From the NCBI GenBank assembly GCA_003833135.1, contig QZLH01000038.1, positions 58,984 through 122,983 on the forward strand: DNA of 64,000 nt. The letters run 5' to 3'. Every line of letters begins with the position of its first letter. The first letter of the stretch is position 1. The notes under the pieces are model-generated. The model saw nothing but the letters and a program-made list of their open reading frames with translations. It was not told the DNA's origin and made no database searches. Source of the stretch: Oehlia diaphana. Taxonomy: Eukaryota; Glomeromycota; Glomeromycetes; Glomerales; Glomeraceae. Positions 35,530 through 48,409 of this stretch are shown here, in pieces. A program made the position numbers and the translations under genes.

Positions 35530-38500
35530 ATGAACGTATTGAAAGATCCAAAATGTATTAGCATTTGCATGCAATGTAATCAAAGAATAATAAATTATCC
35601 AAATCAACTTTGTAGAAAACAATTTCTGCGGATAAATAAATACAGTAAAATTCGTAACGTACATATTAATCAAGAAAACAAAATTGAAAGTGGAAATCTT
35701 ATTATAGATGAATTTATTAAAGAAACCCAATTAAATTCAAAATGTTGTGATGATTTTATTGAATGGGTATCACGTTCAAATTTAGAAAATATAAAATATT
35801 TAACATTTGGAGGAAATTCAAAAATTTATTCTGGAACTTGGAAATTAAACCGGTTGTCAACTAATATCGCTTTAAAAGTTACTGGAGATTCTGATAATAT
35901 CAGTGACAATATTTTAAATGAGGTAAAAAAAAAAAAATATTATTAACTTCATTTTTTTCTTTCTTAAAATTTACTCTTTTTCTTTTAATTTAATAATTTA
36001 GCTTAAAATCCATCATAAATGTCGTGGTCAAAATATCATACCATTTTATGGAATAACAAAATCGCCCGAAGGAGATGAATATGCCATGATAATAAGACAT
36101 GCAAAACATGGAGATTTACGAAATTATATTCATAAATTTTTTCCAAAACTAACTTGGACTAATAAAGTAAAAATTCTTATTGAACTGTCAAAAGCTTTAA
36201 ATTCTCTACATCAAATGAATATACTTCATAAGGATTTTCATTGTAAAAATATTTTAGTAGATGAAGATGATAGAATTTTTTTAAGTGATTTTGGGCTTTG
36301 TCAACCAATTGATTCGGAAAAGGGTAAATAATCAAATATATACTGGTATATATAATCCATTTTCAAATAAACATCATGACGTAGGACTCGCACTTTCAGT
36401 TCTTGATGGATTGAGACCTAATATTGTTGAAGGAACACCAGATTTTTATACTAATATTATGAAACAATGTTGGGATTCTGATCCATTAAAAAGGCCTGAT
36501 GCATCTCTTTTACCAAAAATATTTGAAGAAATGATAGAACTATGCAAAATGACTGATGATAAAACAGTTTCAACAATAGTTGCTTTTAATTCATTACCAT
36601 CATATATTGATTCAGGTATACAAATCAATATACATATTAATTTAAACAAATATTTGCACTAAAATTATTTAATTTTTTTTTAGAACATGGAACTAAAACA
36701 TTCAATTCTGAAAAAAAAATGATGCCGAATGAAGACAGTTTTGTAGTTACTAAACGAGGCATGTAAAATATAAAAATTTGAAGATTATATATATTATAAT
36801 TATTTAAATATTTACATTTTTGTTTGATTTTTTTCTAGAATATGAAACAAAAGCATATGAATATTCTTTAGAATATGAGGCAGAAGTACATGAATATTCT
36901 GAAACAAAGGCACATGAATATCCTCTAGAATACAGGACAGAAGCATATGAATATTCTCTTGAGTTACCTCAAGCTCTTCAAGGGCCTCCACCTCCACCTC
37001 TCCCTTTACAAGCATCTAATCAACATTCTCAATATTTTCAAGCGACACAACCACCACCTCCTCCACCTCAGAAAGTTGTACAACCTACACATAATAATTC
37101 TTTACTTATGTCTGCTCCACCTACTTATTCTCCTTCAAATGTTTATCCCCCTTCTACAACTCCTTCAAATACTGATGGTTATCAATTTCAACGATTTCAA
37201 CCACAACAACAATTTTCTGGTCCTGATCGAAACCAATCTTCTCAATATCCTCAGAAATTTGTAGAAAATCAATCTATTTATGCTTATCCTCCTTCCCCCT
37301 CAACAACAACAACAACAATTTTCTGGTCCTAATCGAACACAATATTCTCAATATCCTCAGAAATTTGGAGAAAATCAATCTATTCATAATAGTTCTTTAC
37401 CTTCCCAACCACCGGCACTAGGATCTTCGTCTGCTCCACCTGCTTATCCTCCTTCAAATGTTTATCCACAACAACAATCTATTTATAATAGTTCTTTACC
37501 TCCCCAACCACCGGCACTAGGATCTTCGTCTTCTCCACCTGCTTATCCTCCTTCAAATGTTTATCCCCCTTCTACAACTCCTTCAAATGATGATTATCAA
37601 TTTCAACAATTTCAACAACAACAACAACAATTTTCTGATCCTAATCGAAATCAAATTTCTCAATATCCTCAGAAATTTGTAGAAAATCAATCTTTTTATA
37701 GTAGTTCTTTACCTATCCAACCGGCACAAGGACCTTTGTCTGCTCCACCTGCTTATCCTCCTTCAAATGTTTATCCCCCTTCTACAACTCCTTCATATGG
37801 TTATCAATTTCAACAATTTGAACAACAACAATTCCAACAATTTTCTGATCCTAATCGAAAACAATCTTCTCAATATCCTCCAGTGGTAACTAATGTTAAA
37901 ATTATTTATTTTTTTAAAAAAAATGGGTTGTTAATTTAAATACTTCTTTACTTTTGAAATAGTTACCAACAAATGCATACCCACCACTTTTCCGAATGCC
38001 TCAACATCATCATCAAGCGAATTCAAATGTTTATCCCCCTCCTAATTATTCAAATAAATATTCTTCTAATTTTTCAAATGTTTATCCTCCTCATCCTAGT
38101 TCTCCTTCAAATTTTTATCCTCCTAATTCAACACTTTCTCGACCACCACAATTCTTTGATTCTAATCGAATACAATCACCTGTTTCTTCTCAATATCTTC
38201 CAGTGGTAACTAACGTTAAATTCATTCATTCTTTCATTCTTTTTTTTAGAATGTTAATTAAAATACTTCAAATAGTCATCTTCAACAAATGCATACCCAT
38301 CGCCTCTGCCACCTCCTTTCCTAAGATCTCGACTTCCCGAAACATCTCAACTTACTAAATCATCAAGTAAGACTTAACAATCTCTTTTTTCAATAATTCA
38401 CTAAATTAATTAGCATTATACAAATTTATACTATTCATATATGTTTAATAATATCATATAAATTATAGGATATCGATATCAAATGGAAAATGCCGATAAT

Positions 38501-38763
38501 AATCGAACAGAAGGTCAGTATATTAATTGATATAATTTACAATGAAGATGATGTGCATATTTATTTACAAATATCTTTTTTTTTAGATCCTAGATATAAT
38601 ACTCAAACATATGCATTTTCTTTGGACCGTAAGCAATTTTATTTATTTAATTATCATAATTCATCAGTGATGAAAATAAAATCTTATTTAAGCTCTTCTT
38701 TATATTATTGTAGATTTAAACAAGGCTTACAATGAATTAATTAATAATCGTTCGATTATCTGA
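35530..38763 (+). CDS. TKL kinase-like gene lacking the APE segment, with a long Pro/Gln-rich tail (K6); possibly a pseudogene
   Basis: Exon 1 is 35530-35922 and exon 2 is 36002-36323 (HKDFHCKN and DFGLC intact). Compared with K7, intron 2 plus the start of exon 3 (PYIAPEVL to WELTSNKPP) is deleted. A 58-nt intron 36324-36381 (GTAAAT...TAG) would rejoin the frame at GLALSVLDGLRP, giving a kinase without the APE/helix F region, so probably inactive. The tail exon from 36840 repeats YETKAYEYSLE-like units, then a Pro/Gln-rich region with PPAYPPSNVYPP repeats to 37885. A frame change at about 37290-37320 interrupts it. Later exons 37963 to about 38205, 38276-38366, 38469-38513, 38587-38628 and the final exon to 38763 follow the family pattern. 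Candidate GC-AG donor at the end of the 36684 exon. Confidence 0.6.
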
Positions 38764-40333
38764 TAATTCATAACATATTTTCTATTTTACATAGTATGGC
38801 AGGAAAAATATTCATTTTTTAAGAGCTCCATAATTAGTACACCAGTAGTACACCTTTAACAATGTCACGTGACCGTGGTATAATTCAAATTCTTACGTGA
38901 ATTTGTTATGTTCAAGTCTTTTTTTTAAATAGAAAGGACCTCAGTTTATGAGTTTGGGTATCTATTTAACATATCTACTATTTAAATCACTAAATTTTTT
39001 GTTTTTTTATCTTAGATTTGATAATAATTATAATGAAATTACAATTGCACTATTGAAAAATAGCCGTACATTACAAAGTGTGATTCAATGTTGTAATTCT
39101 ATTATTTATACTGTATATATATATATATAATATTCCCAGACACTAAATATCCTTTAGTATTTTACTCGGCTATATAATACTACTCTAATATTAACTAACA
39201 AATAACGGCAATAATATATTGTAGAACATCTATAAATTTTAAACATTTTTCCAAATTAATTTCTTTTTTTATTTTTCAACTATCCTTAAAAATAATTTTG
39301 AAACTTGATTTATTTATTTATTATAATGTCATCCGTAATTTCTGTAAAAACTCCGTGAATATGATATATTTACGGAAATAACATGGAATAAAAAAATACG
39401 GAATGAATTTTTGTAGGGTTTACGTAACCTCACGTAACAAACAATTATTAATAAATAAAGAAAAAAGTATGACAACATAAATCCTAAAAAACTCATCCCC
39501 CTCTTTATAAAATTCACTCTAAAAAGTGGGATTTTTTTGTTAGTGTTATTAAAACCCTGATTTAGTTCCCTTATAAAATTTAATATATATATTAACTTAT
39601 TTTATATATAATTTTAACTTATTTTTTAAACTTATTATTAATTACTGTAATTAATTATTTGTTGTTTGTTATGCTTGAAAAAAAAAAAAATTACCCTTAT
39701 ATATTTCTAATATGCAAAACTTACATCACGTAATGATCGTAGCATCATTCCGAAAAAAAAATTTATTTGTATCATTATATAAAATATAGATCGGACATTG
39801 ACTTGAACCCGATCAATAATCGAGCATTATTAACTCAATCAAATTCACCAGTCCTTGGTCGATGATTAAAGAAATCGTTTATTATACATGTTATCCATGA
39901 TGTACAGTAGATGATCAACTGTGAGAATCTACCAATCATATTCAAATTCTAGAAATATATTTAAAATAAAAATTAATGAATTCGTATATTTAAAATTTAT
40001 ATATCAAATAGAATGACTCATTTATTAAAGTAATAAAGTAAACAGTATAAAAACAATTACTGGCACTCCTATTTACCATAGTTACTACCCAGACGAACCC
40101 AACCTAATTGCATAAAAATAGCATGTAGATCCTTCCCTTCTGCGGGATATGATGAGTGCCGATCCCTTGTTGTATTATTCGGTTAGACAAAACTATTATA
40201 ACGGGTATAGATGTTGCAAATAAATCCTCAGCCTTCGGCATTTCGGAATAATGCTACATGATTACTAATTTAAGGTTTTAAATATATAAAGGAATTTGAT
40301 TTTTCGTACTTTTATTATTAGAAAAAAAATAAT
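38764..40333. other. Intergenic between K6 and K7
   Basis: AT-rich. 39340-40000 shares words and order with the K6 upstream flank (33730-35500), including cattgacttgaac and atagcatgtagatccttcc, which supports segmental duplication of flank plus gene. No gene. Confidence 0.55.
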
Positions 40334-42678
40334 ATGGATATATTGGATGATTCAAAAAATAATAGCATTTGTATGCAATGTAATCAAAGAATAATAAATT
40401 ATTCAAATCAACTTTGTAGAAAACAATTTCTTTCTCCTTCGCGGATAAATGAATACAGTAAAATTCGTAGCGTACAAATTAATCAAGAAAACAAAATTGA
40501 AAGTGGAAATCTTATTATAGATGAATTTATTAAAGAAACCCAATTAAATTCGAAATGTTGTGATGATTTTATTGAATGGGTATCATGTTCAAATTTAGAA
40601 AATATAAAATACTTAACATTTGGAGGAAATTCAAAAATTTATTCTGGAACTTGGAAATTAAACCAGTTGTCAACTAATATCGCTTTAAAAGTTACTAAAG
40701 ATTCTAATAATATCATTGACAATATTTTAAACGAGGTAAAAAAAAATTAATAATAATTACTTTATTTTTTCCTTTCTTAAATTAATTTTTTTTAATTTAG
40801 CTTAAAATTCACCATAAATGTCGTAGTCAAAACATCATACCATTTTATGGAATAACAAAATCACCTGAAGGAGATGAATATGCCATGATAATAAAACATG
40901 CAGAACATGGAGATTTACGAAATTATATACGTAAATTTTTTCCAAAATTAACTTGGACTGATAGAATAAAAATTCTTATTGAACTGTCAAAAGCTTTAAA
41001 TTTTCTACATAAAATGAATTTACTTCATATGGATTTTCATTGTAAAAATATTTTAGTAGATGAAACTGATAGAATTTTTTTAAGTGATTTTGGGCTTTGT
41101 CAACCAATTGATTCGGAAATGGGTAAATAATCAAAAATATAAAATATATAAATATTCTTTTCGCTTTATGAATATTATTAATTAAATTATATATTCTCTT
41201 CTAAAGTTTCAAGTAGCATTCAAGGAGTTTTGCCTTATATTGCTCCTGAAGTCCTAAGAAATAAGCCGTATACAAAACAATCAGAAGTATATAGTATTAG
41301 TATGATCATGTGGGAATTAACATCAAATAAACCTCCATTTTCAAATAAACATCATGACGTGGAACTTGCACTTTCAATTCTTGATGGATTGAGACCTAAT
41401 ACTGTTGAAGGAACACCAGATTTTTATACTAATATTATGAAACAATGTTGGGATTCTGATCCATTAAAAAGGCCTGATGCATCTCTTTTACCAAAAATAT
41501 TTGAAGAAATGATAGAATTATGTAAAATGGCTGATTATAAAACTGTTTCAACAAAAGTTGCTTTTTATTCATTACCGCCACAAACTGAATCAGGTATACA
41601 AACTATAAACATATATTAATTTTAAACGAATATTATATTAAAAATATTTAAATTTTTTTAGAACGTGAAACTAAATCATTTGGTTTTGATAACATGCTTC
41701 CAGCTTATTACTCTGAGAGTGAAGAAAATTTATTTATGTCGAATGAAAACAGTTTTGTAGATATAGACATTGAACCAGGCATATAATATGTAAAAATTAA
41801 ATGTATATATACTATTATTTAAATATTTACAATTTTTATTTGATTTTTTAGATTATGAGACAAAAGCATATGAATATTCTCTTAATATACCTCAAGTTCC
41901 CCAAGCGCTTCCACCTTCTCCTCTCCTTTCAGCATCTCAACATCCTCAACATCCTCAACCGGCTCCACCACCACCTCCTCCACCTCCTCCATTTCCACCT
42001 TTCCAATCATCTCTACCAGCGCCACCTCCTCCTCTCCGAAGATCTCGACTTCCCGAAGCATATCAATTTCCCAAATCAAGTGAGACTTAACAACCTCTTT
42101 TTTTTTTTAAAAAAAAAAAAGAAATTCATTTTATTAGGTTAAATTAATTAGCAATATTAAAATTTATGCTTTATTTATGTATAAACTTGTACAACTTTTA
42201 TTACTAATAATATATTAATAATATCATATAAATTATAGGTTATCGATATCAAATGGAAGATGCCGATATTAATGAAATAGGAGGAGGTTAGTATATAAAC
42301 TCGTACTACTTTTATTACTCATAGATGTTTAATAATATATTAATAATATCATAAAATTATAGGATATCGATATAAAATGGAAGATGCCGATATTAATGAA
42401 ACGGAAGAAGGTTATATTAATTGGTATAATTTATAATGAATGTGGTGTTGCAATAATTATTTACAAATATCCTTTTTTTTTAGATCCTAGATATAATACT
42501 CAAACATATGCATTTTCTTTGGACCGTAAGTAATTTTATTTAATTTGACATCATAATTCATCAGTAATGAAAATAAAAAAATCTTGTTATTGATTTCCTT
42601 CTTTATATTATTGCAGATTTAAACAAGGCTTACACTGAATTAATCAATAATCGTTCAAGATTATCGGATTATTCATAA
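40334..42678 (+). CDS. TKL-type protein kinase with a Pro-rich tail (K7)
   Basis: The cleanest member of the family: nine exons, 40334-40735, 40801-41122, 41207-41593, 41662-41778, 41852-42079, 42239-42286, 42363-42410, 42484-42525 and 42617-42678, giving 551 residues. CMQC/CRKQF lie near the N-terminus, then LTFGGNSKIYSGTWK, IALKVTKD, HMDFHCKN (HRD replaced by HMD), DFGLC and PYIAPEVL. In place of a microexon array, exon 5 encodes a proline-rich segment (PAPPPPPPPPFPP, PPLRRSRLPE) that could bind SH3/WW-type partners. Exons 6 and 7 are tandem duplicates (YRYQMEDADINE, YRYKMEDADINE). Intron 4 appears to start with GC (CCAG|GCATAT), as in K6. The last exons (YNTQTYAFSLD and LNKAYTELINNRS) are those shared by the family. 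Confidence 0.85.
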
Positions 42679-43599
42679 AACATATTTTCTATTTTACATG
42701 TTTATTTAAATTCTAAATTTTAGTTTTTTTATCTTAGATTTGAAAATAATACAATTACAATATTGACAATGATACATTACAAATTTTAAAATTCCAGACA
42801 CTAAATACAGTATTCTTTAGGATTTTTAGGATTTTTAGGATATAGACTCGACCATATAATATTATTCTAACATTAACCAATAAATAACAAGATCGTTATG
42901 GCAATAATATATTGTAGAACACGAATATTTATCTACTAGGAGATGCCAGGGAGCGAAAAAACTAAAATTTGCGATTTCATTGGGTGACGATCACGTGGAG
43001 GACAGAGAAATTCACATGATCAATTTTTTTTTTGTCTTTTACAAATTAATTTGGACTGAACTTTCAATAGTTGAAAATTTCTTGCTTGATTTATTAATTA
43101 TTTTGAGGATAATTAGTTATCGGCTTATCGCAAATTAATTTATCTTATTTTTCAGCTATCCTTGAAAATAAATTTGAAATTTGCTTTATTTATTTATTAT
43201 AATTTTACTATTAAAATACAGACATTTATAGTTCACTTTTAGTATAAAATAATGTGATATAAATATAAATAATCATATGTGGATAATGAACTTAACGTAA
43301 TTCATTCATTACCATTGTTATGTAAAAAATGGAAAAATTAGTTACTGTATTTACATAGTTATTTTCATACTAATTTTTAAAAGTACTTTAAAGTCAAACA
43401 AATAAAATTTTTTGTTGTCATTTCAGAGTTAATCTTAAAATTTCTAAAGCTCATTATTACCCTAGTAACCCAATATTAATTATATTAATTGTCCGGAGCG
43501 TAGCGAAGGACTATTTATTGTACGGAACTAGATAAATTTGTAGTACCGGTTTAACCCATGCATTATTCCTTCCTTCCACCTACGTAACTATAATTTAGC
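42679..43599. other. Intergenic downstream of K7
   Basis: AT-rich; no gene. gtccggagcgtagcgaaggac at about 43491-43511 has gtcc/ggac ends and may be a transposon terminus fragment, too short to classify. Confidence 0.45.
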
Positions 43600-45580
43600 C
43601 CCTGCTTATTTCCTTTTATGTTTTGTATCACATTTTTGTAACGCTATATATTTATGTACTATTAAGCGTTTAAGCGACGGACTCTCAACGGTTTCCGTTT
43701 TCCTAGTTAAATAAGTACTTATAAATAGAGTTCGAACAATTTCCTGACCAGAAGCATCAAGAATTCTAACATAAGGATCTGGTTTTTGAAGTAAACCATA
43801 AACTTGACTTTGGAAGATTTCTGGAATTTTAATTTTAATTTTGAGAAGCCCAATAATGACTTTAGTTACAATAGCACCATTTTCACTTTTTATTTCATCT
43901 TCGATTTCCTTTTTTATATTTGGAGGAATATTAAGAGTCAAAGTAGATTCGAAAGTTTCATCTACTTTCAATACCTCAATCATCAACATCGAATCTCTTT
44001 ATGACTAAGTTTCTTGCAGTTTCAAGGAGTTCTTCTTCGGTTTGTTTATCTCTTACCTGTTCAGTAATCCATTTTGATGTGATTTGATATTTATCAACCA
44101 CCCATTCCTCTCTGAAATCGGCCAATACGTATCTTATAATCCAATCATTATAGCCAAGCTATGTAATTGACATCAAGTTTTGAAATTTTTGAATAAGATG
44201 AGAAATGAGTTTCCAACCTTTTCTTTGCTTCTTCGGCCGAACTGAAATCAAGAGTTTCAGCCAAGTGATTATCAAGTTCAAAACAACCCGGTTCTTTTTG
44301 ATAGCTCAAGAGACGACGTACTTGGCGGACGGAAACGGTACGACGAGTAATGACAATTTTCTTTGAATGAACTATTAAATCTTAATTAATTAATAAATAA
44401 TTTTGAAATTCAAACAAAATAATTGATAGAAATATTTTAATATGTACATATAAACTCTAACTAATATAATAAGTAAATGTGAATTAAATTATTTACCATC
44501 TTTGATTTCAAATCTTTCACGTACGGCTTTTCTTCCACCTGCGATTGCAATTTCTTCAATTTCTAAATCACCACCTAATTCTTCGTACTGAACGTTCATA
44601 AATACCGGCCCATTCACTTCTGTATTCTTTCAATAAAAATCTCAATACCTATAAAATAAAATTACAATAAAAATAATGAGATTTTTTTTAAAAAAATAAT
44701 AACTTAACTTTTTTTGATACATAAATTACATAGTATTAAAACTTACCATACAAGTGGTCCAGATTGTCTTATTGGTATTATGTATGACTCTCTCATCATG
44801 ATTATAATTTTATACAAATAAAATAGTTCTTCTGTATCGGAATAACCAAACAAGTTTGCTAATGTGTTAGAAGGGGTGAAGCTACCATTTGGTGTCTGCA
44901 ATGTAATAAGGATATAAAGTGTTGATTTATCAAAGGGTTTTTCTTTAAGATTGGCAAGAAAATTTTCTGTTGGTTTGGTAAGGCATCTAAAGTTAAAGAG
45001 TAAAATTTTGCTTTGTAATGAAGTTTTCCTTGACCTGAAAGGTTGGCCCATCTAAATATTAAACTGTATGTTAGCTTTCAATTAATAAAAAACCTAATAA
45101 TTTTAATGATTATACTTATTTATCAATGTCATTCAGTGTTCCTTCATACACATTAGATGAAACCTCTTTAACAAGTTCCAAAAATAACATATCCGAGTGG
45201 CTTGTCCTTAGTAAACGAATTACATCCAAAATGAATTTATCCCCAATATTTATTACTGGTAAATAATGAACTTCGATCCAAACAGGATCCAAGTATTTTC
45301 AATAAATTTAGTTTGAGTCATAATGTCTTGACTATCATAGTGAAAAACTTAAGGATCAGACTTTCCTTTAAAACCAAATAATAAATTTTATAAATAATAT
45401 TCGCAGTACAATGAATTAATGATCTATTAAAGAAATAGATACATTACCGCCTGTAAAGAATGAATCAACCTTTTTAAGATCTTTAGCTTCTATTATTCCA
45501 ATCTGTTAATGCCAATTGCATCTTTATCTAAGAGAATAAAAAAAGTCAAGATTTTCTGGATTATCCAATCATTGCAAAAT
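43600..45580 (-). pseudogene. Decayed VIT/vWA C-terminal-type gene remnant
   Basis: Minus-strand fragments in several frames. 45051-44743 has LYILITLQTPNGSFTPSNTL. 44640-44513 has RFLLKEYRSEWAGIYERS, then in another frame YEELGGDLEIEEIAIAGG. 44360-44165 has RQVRRLLSYQKEPGCFELDN. 44160-43990 has YNDWIIRYVLADFREEW. 43989-43606 has LTLNIPPNIKKEIEDEIK and YVRILDASGQEIVR. At least two frame breaks (about 44575 and 44165) and one stop (after RFDVDD) lie between them. The Q-x-x-G-S/C-F-x-L pattern is the same as in the repeat region of K1 at 1-1860. It follows a ricin-lectin fragment and a decayed kinase on the same strand, so all three may once have been one gene or a K1-like duplicate. Confidence 0.6.
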
Positions 45581-45589
45581 AGATTAAAT

Positions 45590-46200
45590 TCATACTATGG
45601 TGTTTTCTTGCTTAAAGAAATTATTTCCACTTGGCAAAATTACACCTTGCAAAAGATATGAATTACTATCAGAAAGCACAACGTGTGAACCATCTTTAAT
45701 ACTGGTTCCTTTCACATTGATAACATATTTAGGATGACTTTTTGGGCCAATATATCCTTCCTTTGTCAAAGTCCATTGTTGATTAGCACTATTAGTATCA
45801 AGTTTTTGGTGTATGTTTACCAAGTTTTCATATATTATAATACTACGATAATATTAATATGATAGAACTTGTTAAATTCACATGATTTTGTATTAAATTT
45901 ACGAGAAAATATAAAATAAAAGTGTATTATACTTATAATTATATAATACTAAAACTCAGATACCCACTATCAACATCTAAATATAAGTTGGTTTGTTTAT
46001 TAATAAGATAACCGTTTTCATGTCTCCAAAGTTGATAAGGAGCATCATTATAAATTTCACTTTTTTGTGAAGTGACAATAGTTTTTAAAATAGTATTACT
46101 AAATCCAAAGTAAGTAGAAATGCGTTTAACACCCAATACATAAACATGAAACATTGAACCGACCCTAAGGTAAAAGTAATCATCAGGAAATTTATCATCA
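45590..46200 (-). pseudogene. Ricin B-type (beta-trefoil) lectin domain fragment
   Basis: Two minus-strand pieces. 46154-45939 encodes APYQLWRHENGYLINKQTNL followed by YLDVDSG. 45823-45590 encodes NQQWTLTKEGYIGPKSHPKY, then VINVKGTSIKDGSHVVLSD. QxW and ...LVLDV/YVINV...G are the beta-trefoil repeat signatures of ricin-type lectin domains, which bind sugars. The piece just upstream (to about 46200) fits the first strand (DDYFYLRVGS). No start or complete exon chain is visible, and neighbouring segments are decayed, so it is probably part of the broken locus. Separate function cannot be excluded. Confidence 0.6.
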
Positions 46201-46259
46201 TTTGCGGTTTTTTTATTCAGAAAGAAATAAATTAGAGGCGTATCAGTAGTATATTCAAG

Positions 46260-47532
46260 TGTTTGGGTTTCAGAATTTTTATTTACTTTATCTGTTTTTC
46301 TTTGAATCTATTGGGAGATTAGACTGAGGTGATGATTTTACGTTACGCTTCATCATTTTTAGAAAAATCAATCGGATCTATACTAGTAGTATATTCAAAT
46401 GTTTTGGTTTCATATTCATATTCTATAAAAATATAATAAATATGCAACTTAAAATTATTATTAATATACTTCTTTGCATTTTTATATACCTGGCTCAGTG
46501 CTCTTTTCTTTTGAATCTGTTGGGGCATTATATTGAGGTAAAGGTTTCACATCAACAAAATCATCATTTGTTACGGATGCTCTTTCTTCGTCATTTTTAG
46601 AAAAATCAATTGGAGCTATACAAGTAGTATATTCAAATGGTTCGATTTTGATTTTATTTCAATTTGCATTCTAAAAGAAAAAGAATAAATATTAAATAAT
46701 GTAACTTTATAAAATTAATTCTTAAAACTTATATACCTATATTTTCATTCAATGAAACATTTGGTGAAACCATACTGTATTGAAGACTTTTACACTTTTC
46801 CTTCATACCTTCAAATAATTCTGGTAAGCGTGACGCGTCAGGTCTTTTTAATGGATCAGAATTCAACATTGTTTCATAATATTAACGTAAAAATCTAGTG
46901 TTCCTTTAATAATATCAGGTCTTCTACCACCAATAATTTGAAGTGCAAGATCCTTATCATGAGAATCACCTAAAAATGGAGGTTCATTTGCTCATATTAT
47001 CATACTTAAGCTATAAACTTCAGATTGCTTTGTATATGGCTTATTCTTTAATACTTCAGGAGCAATATAAGGCAAAACCCTTGGATGTCTTCCTGAACCT
47101 TTAAAATATAAAATATTAATAAATATTGATATTGGTCTGCTTCACTCACCTATTGTTGAGTCAATAGGTTTACAAAGTCCAAAATCACTTATTAAAATTC
47201 TTCTATATTCATCTACCAAAATATTTTTACAATGAAAATCCCTATGAACTAAATTCATTTCGTGAATGTGTTTTAAGGCTTTCGAAATATTATAGGAATA
47301 TATATATACTGTATATATATATAATCTCTACTCTATCGGCCCAAAGTTAATTTTGGAAAAAATTTAAAATATTTTCGTAAATTACCATATTTTGCGCGTC
47401 TTATTACCATAGCCCATAGCGTATTCATTTCTATTAGGTACTTTTGTTATTCCATAAAATGGTATAACATTTGGATTACGACATTTATTGATGCATTTTC
47501 AACTAATAGTTGAAAGATGAAATTATTATTAC

Positions 47533-47579
<47 letters not shown>

Positions 47580-47989
47580 GAAACTTTTTTTCTTTTACCT
47601 TATTTAGAATTTGTTCATCGGAATCCTTAATAGCTCTTATAGCCAAAGGTATGGTTAAATTCCACAAAAAATATTTGAATTTCCTCCTTTTGTTAAATAT
47701 TTTACATTTTCCAAGTAATTATTTGGTATCCATTCAATAAAGTAATCGCAATATTTTGAATTATTTTGAGTTTCTTTAATAAATTCATCTAATTCAGAAT
47801 TTCTACTTGTATCAAATTAATTTCATTAATTTGGTTAGTTTGTATGTTACGATATCCCGTTACATTGACCTTATTTTGTTGATGATTTTGTGAGAAATGA
47901 GAAGAAAGAATTTATACTCTACATAATTGAAGTTGACCTGAATAAGTTGTTATTTTACGATTACAATGTGAACAACCTAATGAACTCAT
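46260..47989 (-). pseudogene. Decayed TKL kinase gene (K9) with tail-exon copies
   Basis: Starts at the ATG complementary to 47987-47989 (SSLGCSHCNRKITTYSG) but hits a stop within 26 codons (CRV then stop), where K1 continues. Recognisable later are HRDFHCKN and ISDFGLCKPID (about 47260-47150), the PYIAPEVL region (about 47080) and the C-lobe to about 46745. Breaks include a TA-rich insertion at 47290-47325 inside the helix before the catalytic loop, a deletion of the WELTS segment at about 46990, and small shifts. An (ATT)n microsatellite (47524-47574) fills intron 1. Two to three tail-exon copies (46670-46300) match the K1 tail exons (agattagactgaggtgatga shared), so this locus and K1 are sister genes. 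Confidence 0.8.
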
Positions 47990-48409
47990 AGTTTCCCAGT
48001 TCAAATTCTTGTTAAAAAAATAAATAATAATTTATCATCCGATGTTTTGATGATCAAATATTTTAATTAACTACAAACGTATTAAACCATGATCACCACG
48101 TTATATAAAAATCACACGACCATACTATTATATCACATGATTTGCGATTTTCATCCCGGTCCAAAGTTTCTCTTTTTATAACGCCAAAATGATGGAGGAA
48201 AACTTATTATTAGACTTATCACAAAATATCGGTCAACTTCTTACTACTGGAAATGATTATGATAATAATCATACACAATATTTAAAGAATAATATTTTTG
48301 ACTGCTCGTATCTATACAAGAACTCAAGATTCACAACAAATTCCTAATAATAACTTCTAACTCAAATTATCCATACAGTATGTTCAAATATTACTTATGT
48401 AACATATTT

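Noticed and set aside
36947..37264. Plus-strand frame rich in Leu/His
   Set aside because: An out-of-frame shadow of the Pro/Gln-rich K6 tail exon.
43491..43511. Second Helitron-like end (gtccggagcgtagcgaagga)
   Set aside because: The hairpin is weak and the following CTATT does not match CTRR.
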